This document shows, piece after piece, positions 16,527-27,968 of a DNA stretch of 64,000 nt. Position 1 is the stretch's first letter; each line of letters begins with the position of its first letter. Below the pieces are notes generated by a model. That model saw nothing but the letters and a program-made list of their open reading frames with translations, ran no database searches and had not been told where the DNA came from. The DNA is from Neoarius graeffei. Its lineage: Eukaryota; Chordata; Actinopteri; Siluriformes; Ariidae. The DNA lies in the NCBI RefSeq assembly GCF_027579695.1, contig NC_083577.1, forward strand, positions 63,920,741 to 63,984,740, in the 5' to 3' direction. Made by a program: the position numbers and the translations under genes.

Positions 16527-19500
16527 GTTTAGGAATCAGTGATGTTACTCACACTGTGTGTCAGGTGAATCATTGTCTGCAACATTTGAGAAGTACATGC
16601 ACACCACTATTTGTTCCCACCACAGAAGAATGACTTTGATCCGCAGACTGCTACGCAGGCGTTTGCACCCATGGAAGGTTGCCATTGTGGCGCTAGTGTT
16701 CGTCACATTTTTGTTCCTGATGCAAAGAGAGGTGGTCAGTCAGAGCCCACAGGAGGAGCCCTGGCTAAAAGGGATTGTAGAGAAACGGGACACCATGCTG
16801 GGCATGGTAATGGGGGCTGTGAATAACTTTAGGGACGCCATGCCAAAGATGCAGATCCGAGCCCCAGTGAGGCAGCAGGAGAGCAGGAGCAGCCAGCTCT
16901 GTTTGCCTGGTTACTACACAGCTGCAGAGCTGAGGCCTGTGCTGGAACGGCCCCCACAGAATCCCAGTGCCCCAGGCGCCTCGGGGAAACCCTTCCATAC
17001 AGAGAACCTCAGCCCAGCTGAGCAGAAGGAGAAGGAGAAAGGCGAGGAGAAACACTGCTTTAACCTGTATGCTAGTGATCGTATCTCACTCAGTCGAGAC
17101 CTCGGCCCTGATACAAGGCCACCAGAGTACGTAAGCACGTTGTACTTTCTTATGTAACAACACTTGGCAAAGCAACGGTATTTGTTTGGTTTTAAGTAAA
17201 AAGTAGACTGATCTGTAATGTGATCCTAACTATAAAATTTGGCACCCGATAGTGTCTACGATCATTAATGGGGAGTATTTTTTGATAACCTTTTGTATAA
17301 ATGAAATAAACTAGTGTAATAACTAATATTGTGCTGGAACATGTTTGCTAATTGCAAACATTGCTATAGCGCCATCTAGTGCTTAAATTAAGTTCTATAC
17401 GGTCGTCTTTAAACACAAATGACCAAATTCCGAAAACTTGATGGATGAAAGGACCACCATTAAGCAGAAATGATAACATACATATTTCAATTTCTAGCAC
17501 ACACTGAGGCTAAACCCCAAACACTATTTATATTTGGCTGCTGCTCTGAAAAACCACAGACTTTTTTTTTTCTTCCTGAGACATTGCTTCAGCATGTCTG
17601 CCTAGTTGAACTGGCTGATTAAAGAGAAATAGAGGAAAGAAGGATGTTGTGCTACGTCTGGCTAATTACACAAGTCTGTTCTTGTTCTTATTAGTGTCAC
17701 TAGGCAATTTAGACTGTACCAAGCCCCATTTTATTGTTCTTTTCAGTCATTTAGTGAACCACCAGATATTTCATGGATGTATTCACCTTATGGTTGTACA
17801 CCCTGCTTTATAGCAGTAGGGGAATGTCGTACATCTGTCTTGCTCCATATCTCCAAGCATCATTCCAGCTATTTCTCTCTATTTTTCTCTTTCTTTCCTT
17901 CAGATGCATAGAGCAGACATTTAGGCGCTGCCCATCCTTGCCGACCACGAGCGTGATCATCGTGTTCCATAACGAGGCATGGAGCACATTGTTGCGGACT
18001 GTCTACAGTGTGCTCCACACCTCTCCTGCCCTTCTTCTCAAAGAGATCATCCTTGTTGATGACGCCAGCACAGACGGTAATGACTTCTCAGCTTTTAGGA
18101 CTGCAGGACCACCCATGTGTTTAACTGAACTAAAGTCAGTCAGGTGGCCCACTTTATAGCTCTCTAACCAAACTGCTAAGGCAGGACAGCACGACCTTGG
18201 CAGATCTTTGTACCAGTGGCTTATAATGGGCTGTAGAGCAGAAAGCATAGCTGCCTGTGATAGGGGTTTTACAGTATCTTTTGAGGGTGTTTAGGTGAGG
18301 CAGATACAATAGAGTTGTATAACACACCCTAGGCTTAAAGGAAATGGTCCCACTGTTAAGCTTCAGTTATAAACTAGTCCCTAGAATGACCATCCAGAGA
18401 CTGATTGGATCAGGACCGGGAGACTGCCGTGTAGGGCTGACTTACTGCAATGCAAGTTTTACACCGCCTTTTCCCTCATGAAAAATCCCTGACCCCTGGA
18501 AGTTTCTGTATGGAATCCTAAAACAGGGAGTGTTTTTGATGTGGTCATTCTACTACCAAGTGAAGATGCCATATGCCAAGTACTGAGGCATTTGCCTGGG
18601 ACAGAACAGAACACATCCTTCTGAACCGAATTCATCATCAGTAAAGAGAAGTGAGTCAGTTCTACTGGCAACCATGCATTTCAGTTTTCTCTGAATTATT
18701 AGCAGGGTATTTGCCTGCATATTTTCTCATTCTATTTCTCTGGTACAGGTTAATTTTTGTAATAATGATTTTGTCCTAGGACCCTACAGGCTTAAGGTAA
18801 TTGAGGCCAATCTGGTGTAGGCTTCTATTTATGGTCGTCTCTGACACACATAGTGACATCCATACGTAGTGCATAGTGTTCTTATGAGCAGTTGAAGATT
18901 TTCTTTATGATCGTTTTCTTCATGCATCCACTGCTGAGGTCTTCATAAATCTTCTATACGTTTTCTCTGATGTTTTGCACTTTGACCTCAAAATCAGTGT
19001 TTTATCTCAAATTCACTCTGCTGGGGTTTAGAGGCAAATCAGAAATGGCCAATGTATGCTTATTTATGGACTTCACTACATCTTTTCACATGGCATAGCT
19101 TAGATTCTGTTTCCCTAAAAATGAAAATTGTGTACGTATGCACAAGTGCACACCTTGACTGTATTCTCAGCAGTAACAACGTGTTTTGGTTTTCTACCAT
19201 CCAGAACAGCTGAAGGAAGAGCTAGATGTGTATCTGAAGCAACTGCACATTGTGCGTGTGGTGCGGCAGCTCGAAAGGAAAGGTCTCATCACTGCACGAC
19301 TGCTGGGAGCCTCGGTAGCCACTGGAGACACCCTCACTTTCCTGGATGCTCACTGTAAGTCAAAAAAATACTGAGTCATCATGAGTTCGGGGCTTTTGCA
19401 CTCATACACGCCTACACTGTACCATGCAGAATAGTCACTGCAGTTTTCTCTCTAGCAAAACAAGCATGATGGCAGTAATGATGGCTTTTGCTGGAAAGCG

Positions 19501-22500
19501 TGTGCCTCTGTGTCATGCTGGTTAAGCTCATAAAAATTGTTATTATTCAGTGTGGTTTCACACACTGTTTACTTAGAGATTTTCCAATGCACCAGTGCCT
19601 TGCAAGTATGAAGCTCTACACTGTTGTTCTTGGAATGTTTGTTTGGTCTGTACCCACACTTCTCCCCCTCTGAGTGCTTGAAGCTTGGACATCCTTGAAC
19701 CACAGTTCCGACTTTTGCCACAGCAGCAATGGACTACTCTCTTAAATGCTCTTCTTGTGCAGGTGAGTGTTTTCATGGCTGGCTGGAGCCTTTGCTGGCC
19801 CGGATCGCAGAGAACTACACAGCAGTGGTGAGTCCAGACATCACCACTATTGACCTGAACACATTTGAATTCATGAAGCCTTCTCCATATGGGCAGAACC
19901 ACAATCGGGGCAACTTTGACTGGGGCCTGGCCTTCGGCTGGGAGAGTTTGCCTGATCATGAAAAAAAACGTCGCAAAGATGAGACCTACCCCATCAAGTA
20001 AGACACACAGCACATGGATTAAACAGATAAGACATTGTAAACAAATCAAGACTGAAGGACAGTTTTGTAAAGAGCAGCCCTTCAGTTCTATTTGCTTAGA
20101 TTTGCTTACAAATCTACTGATGTACATTTTTTTTCCTGTACTGTACAGAACACCAGCATTCGCTGGAGGACTGTTCTCTATCTCTAAAGATTATTTCTAT
20201 CACATTGGGAGTTATGATGAAGAGATGGAGATCTGGGGAGGAGAGAATATTGAAATGTCCTTCAGGGTAAGAAATGGGGGGGGGGGGGGGGGGGGACATT
20301 TACACATGGTGACCCTGGGTGTGAATGTATCTGTGCATGGTTTCCTGTGATGGACTGATGTCCCATTTAAGGTCTATTCCTGCCAAACATCCAGTATTCC
20401 TAGCATAGAGTTGGCAATCATCGACACATGCATCTCAATTAGAATATTATGAAAAAGTTCACTTGTTTTTCATAATTTAATTCAAAAAGGTATATCTTCA
20501 TATAATTTACATTCATTACACGTAAAGTGAAATACATTTCAAGCCTTTTTTCTTTTAATTTTGATGATTATGGCCAATAAATCACAAAAATCAGAAATCC
20601 AGTATCTCAAATTACAACCCCAGTTCCAAGAAAGTTGGGACATTGTGTAAAGCATAAATTAAAAACAGAATGTGAAGATTTGCAAATCATGGAAACCTTA
20701 TATTTCATTGAAAATGCTACAAAGACAACATATCAAATGTTGAAACTGAGAAATTTTTATTGTTTTTTGAAAAATGTATCATTTTGAATTTGATGTCAGC
20801 AACATGTTTCAGAAAAGTTGGGACAGGGGCAAGAAAATACTGAAAAAGTTGTGTAATGCTTAAAAAAAAATTGGTTAATTGGCAACAGGTCAGTAACATG
20901 ATTGGGTATAAAAAGAGCATCCCAGAGAAGCAAAGTCTCTCAGAAGTAAAGATGGAGAGGGGTTCACCACTCTGTGAAAGACTGTGTGGGCAAACAGTGT
21001 AACAATTTAAGAATACCGTTCCTCAATGTAAAACTCCAAAGAATTTGGGGACAACGTCATCTATGGTACATAATATCATTAAAAGATGTGTGTATGCACC
21101 TGCTCATTGCTCACTTGTGTGTGCATGTGTGTGTTCACGGTTTCAGATGGGTTAAATGCAGAGGAGGAATTTCACTGTGTGCTTAAGTCTGTGCTTGAAT
21201 GTACTTGTGATAAATAAAGGCTCCTTGTTTTTGTTCTTCTTATTCTGAAATCTGTATGCAAGAGACAAGGCTGAAAACTGACGTTGGATGCCTGTGATTT
21301 TCAGGCCCTCAGGCAACACTGCATTAAAAGCAGACACGTGTCTGTAGTGGAAATCACTGTATGGGCTCAGGAACACTTCAGAAAACCATCGTCTGTGAAA
21401 ACAGTTCATTACTGCATCCATAAATTCAAGTTAAAACCAGATATAAACAATATCCAGAAACACCGCCACCTTCTCTGGGCCCGAGCTCTTTTATGATGGA
21501 CTGAGGTGAAGTGGAAAATTGTCCTGAGGTCTGACTAATCAGAAGTATAATTTTTTTTCAAAATCATGGACACCATGTCCTCCAGACTAAAGAGGAGAGG
21601 GACCATCAGGCTTGTTATTAATGCACAGTTCAAAAGCCAGTATCTGTGATGGTATGAGTGCATTAGTGCACATGACATGGGTAGCTTGTGCATCTGGGAA
21701 GGCATCATTAATGCTGAATGATATATACACGTTTCAGAGCAATAGACTGCCATCCAGACAAAATCTTTTTCAGGGAAGGCCTTCCTTCTTTCAGCAAGAC
21801 AATGCCAAACTGCTTTCTACACATATTAAAACTGTAGGGCTGCGTAGTAAAAGAGTCTGGGTGCTAAACTGGCCTGCCTGCAGTCCAGACCTGTCTCCCA
21901 TTTAAAACATTTGGCACATTATGAAGCAGAAAATATGAGAAAGGAGACCCCTGGACTGTTGAGCAACTGAAATTGTACATCAGGCAAGAATGGGACAACA
22001 TTTCTCTCTCAAAACTATAGCAGTTGGTCTCCTCAGTTCCCAAACATTTACAGAGTGTTGTTCAAAGCAGAGGTGATGCAACATAGTGGTAAACATGCCC
22101 CTGTCCCAACTTTTCTGAAACATGTTCCTGACATCAAATTCAAAATGAGCATATATTTTTCAAAAAACAATAAAATTTCTCAGTTTCAACATTTGATTTG
22201 TTGTCTTTGTACTATTTTCAATGAAATGTAGGGTTTCTATGATTTGCAAATGATCACATTTGTTTTTATTTACAGTTTACACAGCGTCCCAACTTTTTTG
22301 CAATTGGGGTTGTATTAGAATATTTCCTAAGATCAATCAAAAAAGGTTTCACAATACAGAAATGTCCAGTTTCTGAAAAGTATGTTAATTTTTACACTCA
22401 ATACTTGGTTGGGGCTCCTTTACCACGAATTAATGCATCAATGTGGCGTGGCATGGAGGCGATCAGCTTGTGGCACTGCTGAGGTGTTATTGAAGCCCAG

Positions 22501-23534
22501 GTTGCTTTGATAGTGGCCTTCAGCTCATCTCTATTTTTTGGTCGGGTGTTTCTCATCTTCCTCTTGACAATACCCCATAGATTCTCTATGGGGTTCAAGT
22601 CAGGTGAGTTGGCTGGCCAATCAAGCACAGTAATATCATGGTCAGCAAACCATTTGGTAGTAGTTTTGGCACTGTGGGCAGGGGCTAAGTCCTGCTGGAA
22701 AAGGAAATCAGCATCTCCATAAAGCTTGTCAGCAGATGGAAGCATGAAGTGCTATAAAATCTCCTGGTAGATGGCTGCATTGACTTTGAACTTGATGAAA
22801 CACAGTGAACCAACACCAGCAGATGACATGGTACCCCAAATCATCACAAACTGTGGAAACTTCACATTGGACTTCAAACACTTTGGCTTCTGTGCCTCTC
22901 CACTCTTCCTCCAGACTCTTGGACCTTGATTTCCAAATGAAATGCAAAATTTACTTTCATCTGAAAAGAGGACTTTGGACCACTGAGCAACAGTCTAGTT
23001 CTTTCTCTCCTTAGCCCATATAAGACACTTCTGATGTTGTCTCTGGTTCAGGAGTGGCTTGATATTAGAAATGTGACAGTTGTAGCCCCTTTCCTGAAGA
23101 CACCTGTGCATGGTGGCTCTTGATGCACTGACACCAGCCTCAGTCCACTGCTTCTGAAGCTCACCCAAGTTCGTGAATCGACTTTTTTCTTGACAATCCT
23201 CTCAAGGCTGTGGTCATCCCTGTTGCTTGTGCACCTTTTCCAGCCAGTCTTTTCAGCAATGACCTTCTGTGGCTTACCCTCCTTGTGGAGGGTGTCGATG
23301 ATCATCTTCTGGACAACTGTCAAGTCAGCAGTCTTCTTCATGATTATAGTTGCATGTACCATCTCTAGACCAAGAGATGCACAGTATTTATACTGTTTTA
23401 CTCAAACTCAAAATGAAATATTCTCATATTTTGAAGTTTATTTTGTTGTTGCTGCTCTGTAGGCTATAATTATCATAATTAAAAAGAAAATTGTTTGAAA
23501 CATTTTAATGAATCTACAATATATGAAATGTTCA

Positions 23535-23623
<89 letters not shown>

Positions 23624-26600
23624 ATGGATGGATGGATGTTTTACTCAGGTACCATGTGCAAAAAATGAAGACATAGCTATAATGGCTCATAGCCTTCTGT
23701 CCTCATTAAGTAATGACTCAAAGGATAACAATTCAGTGCTTTGGTCAAGGATGCCAGGTCACAGCAAAATCTTCAGCCAAAGTATATTAAAAAACACACG
23801 CACAACAAGACCTGAAACTGTCTCAAAATGTTCAGGCAATGGAAAAGGGAGCTAAAAAAATTTTCATATGTTTTTCAGTCTTTGGGTTGGAATTCAGTTT
23901 ACCTCGGTGCACACACATTTCTGATTTGCAGAAGACTTTTCTGCAATGTGTTTGTTTATGCTGTAATTGGCTGACCATTAACCACTGCATAATCCTTAAA
24001 AATGCCACTTTCTCTTTGTGTTCCATACCTATTGTTTATTGATTTAAAGTTTACATTTAATTCCAATTATTTGCTTTAAAACATGAGCTTGGCAGCTGCA
24101 GGCTATGTTTAAATTGGCCAAAAAGGCACATGTGGACTTGCTTTTTCCACCCACAATCTTGTTCCAAACCTATCCCAATTTGGCATTAAAAAAAACAAGG
24201 CCCTGGCAACCCTGGTTCAAGATCATGTTTAGGATTTGAGAGAAATGTTGTCAAATCGTAGACTAAATAAAAAAATATATATATTCATTAGCATGTTTGA
24301 AAGCGGGCGGCATTGGTGGTGTAGTGGTTAGCACTGTCACCTCACAGCAAGAAGGTTCTGGGTTTGAGCCCAGTGGCCGACACGGACCTTTCTGTGTGGA
24401 GTTTGCATGTTCTCTCCGTGTCTGTGTGGGTTTTCTCCGGGTGCTCCGGTTTCCCCCACAGTCCAACAACATGCAGGTTAGGCTAATTGGTGACTCTAAA
24501 TTGACTGTAGGTGTGAATGTGAGTGTGAATAGTTGTTTGTCTCTGTGTCAGCCCTGTGATGATCTGGCGACTTGTCCAGGGTGTACGCTGCCTCTCACCC
24601 ATAGTCAGCTGGGATAGGCTCCAGCTTGCCTGCGACCCTGTAGAACAGGATAAAGCGGCTAGAGATAATGAGATGAGATGAGGGGTTTTTTTTAACCTTG
24701 TTGCATAGAAATTCAGTTGTATATGAAATAATGTACATGTGTTCCTTCCTTGTTTTCATGCCTGCAGGTGTGGCAGTGTGGGGGTCAGTTGGAGATTATC
24801 CCCTGCTCCATTGTGGGCCACGTGTTCCGCACCAAAAGCCCTCACACTTTCCCCAAGGGCACACAAGTTATTGCGCGTAATCAGGTGAGACTGGCTGAGG
24901 TCTGGATGGATGACTACAAAGAGATCTTCTACCGCAGGAACCAGCAGGCGGCGCAGATGTCTAAAGAGGTAATGCAAGGTTTTTAGGCACTTTTATTTCT
25001 GGTTCCAGATATCTCACACAGTGGTACAGAGTTAACGTCCACTTCCAGAAGCAGTGACAGGCTTCCCCCACCCCTTCTTCACAGTCTCTGACTGACATTT
25101 CATTAATGTCCAGGTTGACAGATGGATGAATGTGTTTTGTGACAAGGGGGTACCATTGTTGATAGCTTTAATGTTCCACAGACATAAGTTGTACTTATTG
25201 CCAGCAGAGCATTAATATGCTTGATTATACAGAATGAGTATACATCTTTTGTATAGAAATTACATAGCTTTTCTGGTTGAGACTGTCGAGAACTGGTTTG
25301 TGTAACCCGACACCTAACTCGTGCTGGCCAAGTTAAGCATGTGTGGATTTAATGTTTTCCAGGCACAGATTAAGACAAATGTAAGACTGAAAATGACTTT
25401 CAATGAAGCACCATGAGCTTAATTCAATTAAATAAAATCTAGGATTAATCATGTGTCTAGAGGATGGTCATAATGTCTGTGCTGGATAAAATGAACAGAG
25501 GAGAAACAAAGACAGTCATTCTTAGACTTCCATGCTCTTGTTATCCTTTGCTTTCCTTTGGGTCAAATTTCTCATATTCACATTTTACCAAATTTTGAAA
25601 TGAAAGAATAAAAAGGCTTTACTTGTCCTAATGGAGATCTTTCACATAAAGATCATGCACTAATCTGTGCCTAGACTGTCTCTGAACACATGTAGGGTCT
25701 CCTATAATGTACATTGGATCACACTTAACACTATACTGTTGTGGTTGCACAGCCAGGCCTCTTTGGAATGATGAATGTTCTCCACATATCCAATAAAGTT
25801 TCACTGAATGTTTATGAAATTTTTAGGTAGTCATGGCACATGGTAGATGGGCAATGCATAAAGACGCTACTAGATGTACTCTGGATATTCATCAGTTTCT
25901 ACGCCTAGATGCTTGTGCTGTCCTATTATAAAGATTTGTGGCCACATATTTGCTGTGGGGAAGAAAAAAAACCCACACTTGGTCATTTTGCAGTGTTGGG
26001 TTGATTTTAAAGGCATCTTGCCAGACTCTCAACTTGAATCCAAGACTTGCTGCTCTTTCATGGCCCAAACCACTGAAACCCATCACCAGACTTTCAACAT
26101 GTAGCCAAGACCTGCTGCTAGTCTAAACCCGAGGGGAAAAAGACTGCCTAAAACCAGTTCCTATAAGGTCTGAGGGCAACAGAATGGATAGTCTCCTTCT
26201 GATTCCAAAGCAGCTTCAGAGTTGAACCCCTCCCTTCACCTTTATTAACTATGTCATTAATAAAATGTTAATAAAGTCTGGGTCTGTTTCCACAGAGAAC
26301 ATTTGGAGATGTCTCCAAACGCTTGGCACTCCGTGAGAGGCTACAGTGTAAGAGCTTCTCCTGGTATTTAGAGAACGTGTACCCAGAGGTCTTCATGCCT
26401 GATCTCAACCCAGTGCAGTTTGGCGCGGTAAGTGTGTGTGTGTGTGTGTGTGCGTGTGTGCGTGTGTACACAGTGGCGGGTCTCATTTTCACTCATTATT
26501 TCCATTTATTGCCTATTTCTGCCCATTTTTTTTCTCTCTCTCCCCATTCTTTTCCTCTCTCCCCCCATTCATTTGGCTCTCCCAATTCTTCCTTCAGTCT

Positions 26601-27968
26601 TTTTCTCTCTCTTTGTCTTTCTCCTCGTTCCAATACTCCAGACCACAGAATGTTGTGTCTGGCCACTGTGGTTTCCCACAATGTATCTCTCCCTACAGAG
26701 GGTCTGGGAGAAAGCTCGGTTCCATGTTTTAACAGCTTGGATCTTACTGCCCTGATGGCCCTCTCCTTCTCCAATTTATTTTTTCATCTAGCTCTTGCCT
26801 CTATCTACCCCATCTCACTGTCTTTTTTTTTCTGACTGTACACACTGTTTCCGCAGATAAAGAATACAGGCAAGGACATGTGTCTTGATGCAGGAGAGAA
26901 CAACGAAGGAGGCAAGGCACTTATCATGTACCCATGCCATGGCCTGGGAGGCAATCAGGTACCACCATTTAACTATTACCAGTTGATAGATCATGCTAAT
27001 ATTTGTCTTCCCTCTAAGAAACAATTTTTTTTCTTGTAAGAACAAGAAAAGTGTATTTTTTTTAAATGTTATGATTTAAAAAATAAAATATTTAAATTGG
27101 TCAGTGGAATTTGGGGATTTAATGTGAATTATTTCATCTGTATTTTATAACATGGATATTATATGTAATGTATGAAATACACAACCCTTTCAAAGAGCAT
27201 TTGTATTACCGTAAATAGTGTTGCTTTTATCCTCTCAAACCATACATATGTAGTATTTTGAGTATTCAACGCACCATGAAATACGACACAACATTCAGAA
27301 GGAGCTTTGTCTGCATGCGACTGATGGAGTGGTGAAACTCCAGGATTGTCAGTATAAAGGCCTAAACTCCTTCACTGGTCCTGAACAGAAATGGGAGCTG
27401 CAGGAGGTAATGAAACTTTAAGAGCAGCCACATTTTTTACACTGTTTACTAATCCTTCTCCCCTGTGGCTAGTCATGCTGTTTGATCTGTGCTTAAGCAG
27501 CACACTAATAAGTTCTGAATGGCCTAAAGCACTGTAGCATTGTATAGTTCTCTGTACAGTCTTTCTTGGTCTGAAAAAGTGTAATAATCTGTTAAATTTA
27601 ATAACGTGTCAGGGCATGGTTGTCTGACGTAGCAGAGGAATGAACAGAGACGTATCCCTCGCTTACTAATGTACTCTGGTCTAACTCCTGAACCAATCAG
27701 TATTCTTTGTGCATCTTTGCTCTTGTTTTAAGAGAGAGAGAGAAGTTGTATTTTTCTTGTATTACTTGCTATAAATTTCTGAGTGTTTTCTTTTATTGGA
27801 TTGCAGTGATACGTTGCCAATCACCTCTCTGTGTGCTCCTCTTTGGCTCTGTAGAATCAGCTATTTTATAACCGCGGGCGGAAGCTGTGCCTGAGCGCTC
27901 GTTATGAAAACCCCTCTATGGTCCCCTGCAACTCGGCGGACAGATTCCAGCTTTGGGCTTTCACCTGA
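16527..27968 (+). CDS. galnt3: GALNT3, polypeptide N-acetylgalactosaminyltransferase 3
   Basis: This Golgi type II membrane enzyme transfers GalNAc from UDP-GalNAc to Ser/Thr, the first step of mucin-type O-glycosylation. In mammals it protects FGF23 from cleavage. Coding exons are 16630-17126, 17904-18076, 19205-19354, 19763-19997, 20149-20266, 24768-24968, 26296-26427, 26857-26958, 27254-27406 and 27855-27968 (TGA at 27966-27968). All phases agree and give 624 aa, against 633 in human. Residues 1-16 are basic and cytosolic, 17-31 form the membrane anchor ([15 protein letters not shown]), and a stem follows. The family-2 transferase domain carries the metal-binding D271-A-H273 motif and the Gal/GalNAc-T stretch [21 protein letters not shown] ricin B lectin domain fills about 503-624 ([26 protein letters not shown]). 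The ATG at 16630 is chosen because [15 protein letters not shown] matches fish GALNT3. An in-frame ATG at 16597 is possible. GALNT6 is the nearest alternative, and synteny decides for GALNT3. Confidence 0.95.
16630..17126 (+). CDS. galnt3: GALNT3 first coding exon
   Basis: The exon begins at 16527 (acceptor ctttcacag|), with 103 bases of 5' UTR. It codes residues 1-166: cytosolic tail, membrane anchor, stem, and the start of the catalytic region ([20 protein letters not shown]). The donor is ccaga|gtacgt, splitting the Glu codon. Confidence 0.94.
17127..17903 (+). other. GALNT3 intron, no recognised element
   Basis: AT-rich intron without a SINE or Tc1 signature. A pyrimidine tract precedes the acceptor. 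Confidence 0.5.
17904..18076 (+). CDS. galnt3: GALNT3 coding exon 2
   Basis: The acceptor is tccttcag| and the donor cagacg|gtaatg. It holds the nucleotide-sugar binding start of the GT-A fold: [20 protein letters not shown] and IILVDDAS. Confidence 0.95.
18077..19204 (+). other. GALNT3 intron, no recognised element
   Basis: About 1.1 kb of non-repetitive intron. I see no coding exon or repeat in it. Confidence 0.5.
19205..19354 (+). CDS. galnt3: GALNT3 coding exon 3
   Basis: The acceptor is accatccag| and the donor gctcact|gtaagt. It encodes [20 protein letters not shown] and the DAH metal-binding motif. Where the family usually has RQRERKG, this copy reads RQLERKG. Confidence 0.95.
19763..19997 (+). 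CDS. galnt3: GALNT3 coding exon 4
   Basis: The acceptor is cttgtgcag| and the donor atcaa|gtaaga. It encodes [20 protein letters not shown] and [20 protein letters not shown], conserved catalytic-domain segments. Confidence 0.95.
20149..20266 (+). CDS. galnt3: GALNT3 coding exon 5
   Basis: The acceptor is ctgtacag| and the donor ttcagg|gtaaga. It carries the Gal/GalNAc-T motif ([19 protein letters not shown]). A poly-G tract begins about 10 bases after the donor. Confidence 0.95.
20275..20295 (+). repeat. Poly-G tract next to a splice donor
   Basis: About 20 consecutive G begin within 10 bases of the donor of GALNT3 coding exon 5. Confidence 0.9.
20615..22312 (+). mobile_element. Tc1-like transposon (family 1 relative), decayed and nested
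   Basis: The ends are caaccccagttccaagaaag and the complement of ttttgcaattggggttg, with TA at 20613-20614 and 22313-22314. It is inserted in the family 2 element. The transposase is broken in several frames (fragments near 21284-21496 and 21780-21900, including [11 protein letters not shown]). Confidence 0.85.
21085..21245 (+). mobile_element. Retroelement tail nested inside the nested Tc1
   Basis: The run gcagaggaggaatttcactg, then cttgtgataaataaaggctc, is typical of a fish L2/CR1-type LINE or SINE 3' end. It interrupts Tc1-coding sequence between 'atcattaaaaga' and the later transposase part. Confidence 0.55.
22398..23362 (-). pseudogene. Tc1-like transposase remnant (family 2)
   Basis: The - strand N-terminus [20 protein letters not shown] (about 23338) and the C-terminus [15 protein letters not shown], then [20 protein letters not shown], ending at TAA/TAG near 22398, are both recognisable. 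The second D and the E of the triad are present. Frameshifts and stops between about 22745 and 23260 separate the halves. Confidence 0.8.
23527..23621. repeat. (CT)n(AT)n microsatellite
   Basis: About 45 bases of CT are followed by about 50 bases of AT. Confidence 0.95.
24304..24680 (+). mobile_element. V-type SINE in GALNT3 intron
   Basis: It runs from gggcggcattggtggtgtag to agataatgagatgagatgag. The B box ggtttgagccc is mutated. It lies about 90 bases upstream of coding exon 6. Confidence 0.9.
24768..24968 (+). CDS. galnt3: GALNT3 coding exon 6
   Basis: The acceptor is cctgcag| and the donor aaagag|gtaatg. It encodes [20 protein letters not shown] and [16 protein letters not shown]. The 4.5-kb intron before it is filled with nested transposons. 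Confidence 0.95.
24969..26295 (+). other. GALNT3 intron, no recognised element
   Basis: About 1.3 kb of non-coding sequence with no repeat signature that I can name. Confidence 0.5.
26296..26427 (+). CDS. galnt3: GALNT3 coding exon 7
   Basis: The acceptor is tttccacag| and the donor ggcgcg|gtaagt, directly followed by a GT repeat. It encodes the end of the catalytic domain and the linker ([20 protein letters not shown]). Confidence 0.94.
26857..26958 (+). CDS. galnt3: GALNT3 coding exon 8, lectin domain start
   Basis: The acceptor is tttccgcag| and the donor aatcag|gtacca. It encodes the CLD-type sugar-binding repeat ([20 protein letters not shown]). Confidence 0.94.
27254..27406 (+). CDS. 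galnt3: GALNT3 coding exon 9, lectin domain
   Basis: The acceptor is atatgtag| and the donor caggag|gtaatg. It encodes the second lectin repeat, [18 protein letters not shown], with the Q-x-W motif EQKWEL. Confidence 0.94.
27855..27968 (+). CDS. galnt3: GALNT3 last coding exon
   Basis: The acceptor is gctctgtag|. It encodes the third lectin repeat ([14 protein letters not shown]) and ends DRFQLWAFT, with TGA at 27966-27968. Confidence 0.95.
   Translation, partial: NQLFYNRGRKLCLSARYENPSMVPCNSADRFQLWAFT

Larger units (their letters stand above)
20412..23530 (-). mobile_element. Tc1-like transposon (family 2), split by another Tc1
   Basis: The left part, 20412-20614 (atctcaattagaatattatg to agtatctcaaat), and the right part, 22313-23530, belong to one - strand element. 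It resumes after the nested copy at 20615-22312. The right end (aatgaatctacaatatatga) abuts a CT/AT microsatellite. Confidence 0.75.

Noticed and set aside
16597-16629. Upstream in-frame ATG for GALNT3 ([11 protein letters not shown])
   Set aside because: The start at 16630 gives the N-terminus typical of the family. The 11 extra residues match nothing I know. It remains possible.
18459-18671. 70-aa frame on the - strand in a GALNT3 intron
   Set aside because: No domain, no splice context, no similarity that I recognise.
23508-23855. Frame encoding SLSLSL and IYIYIY runs
   Set aside because: Translation of a CT/AT microsatellite.
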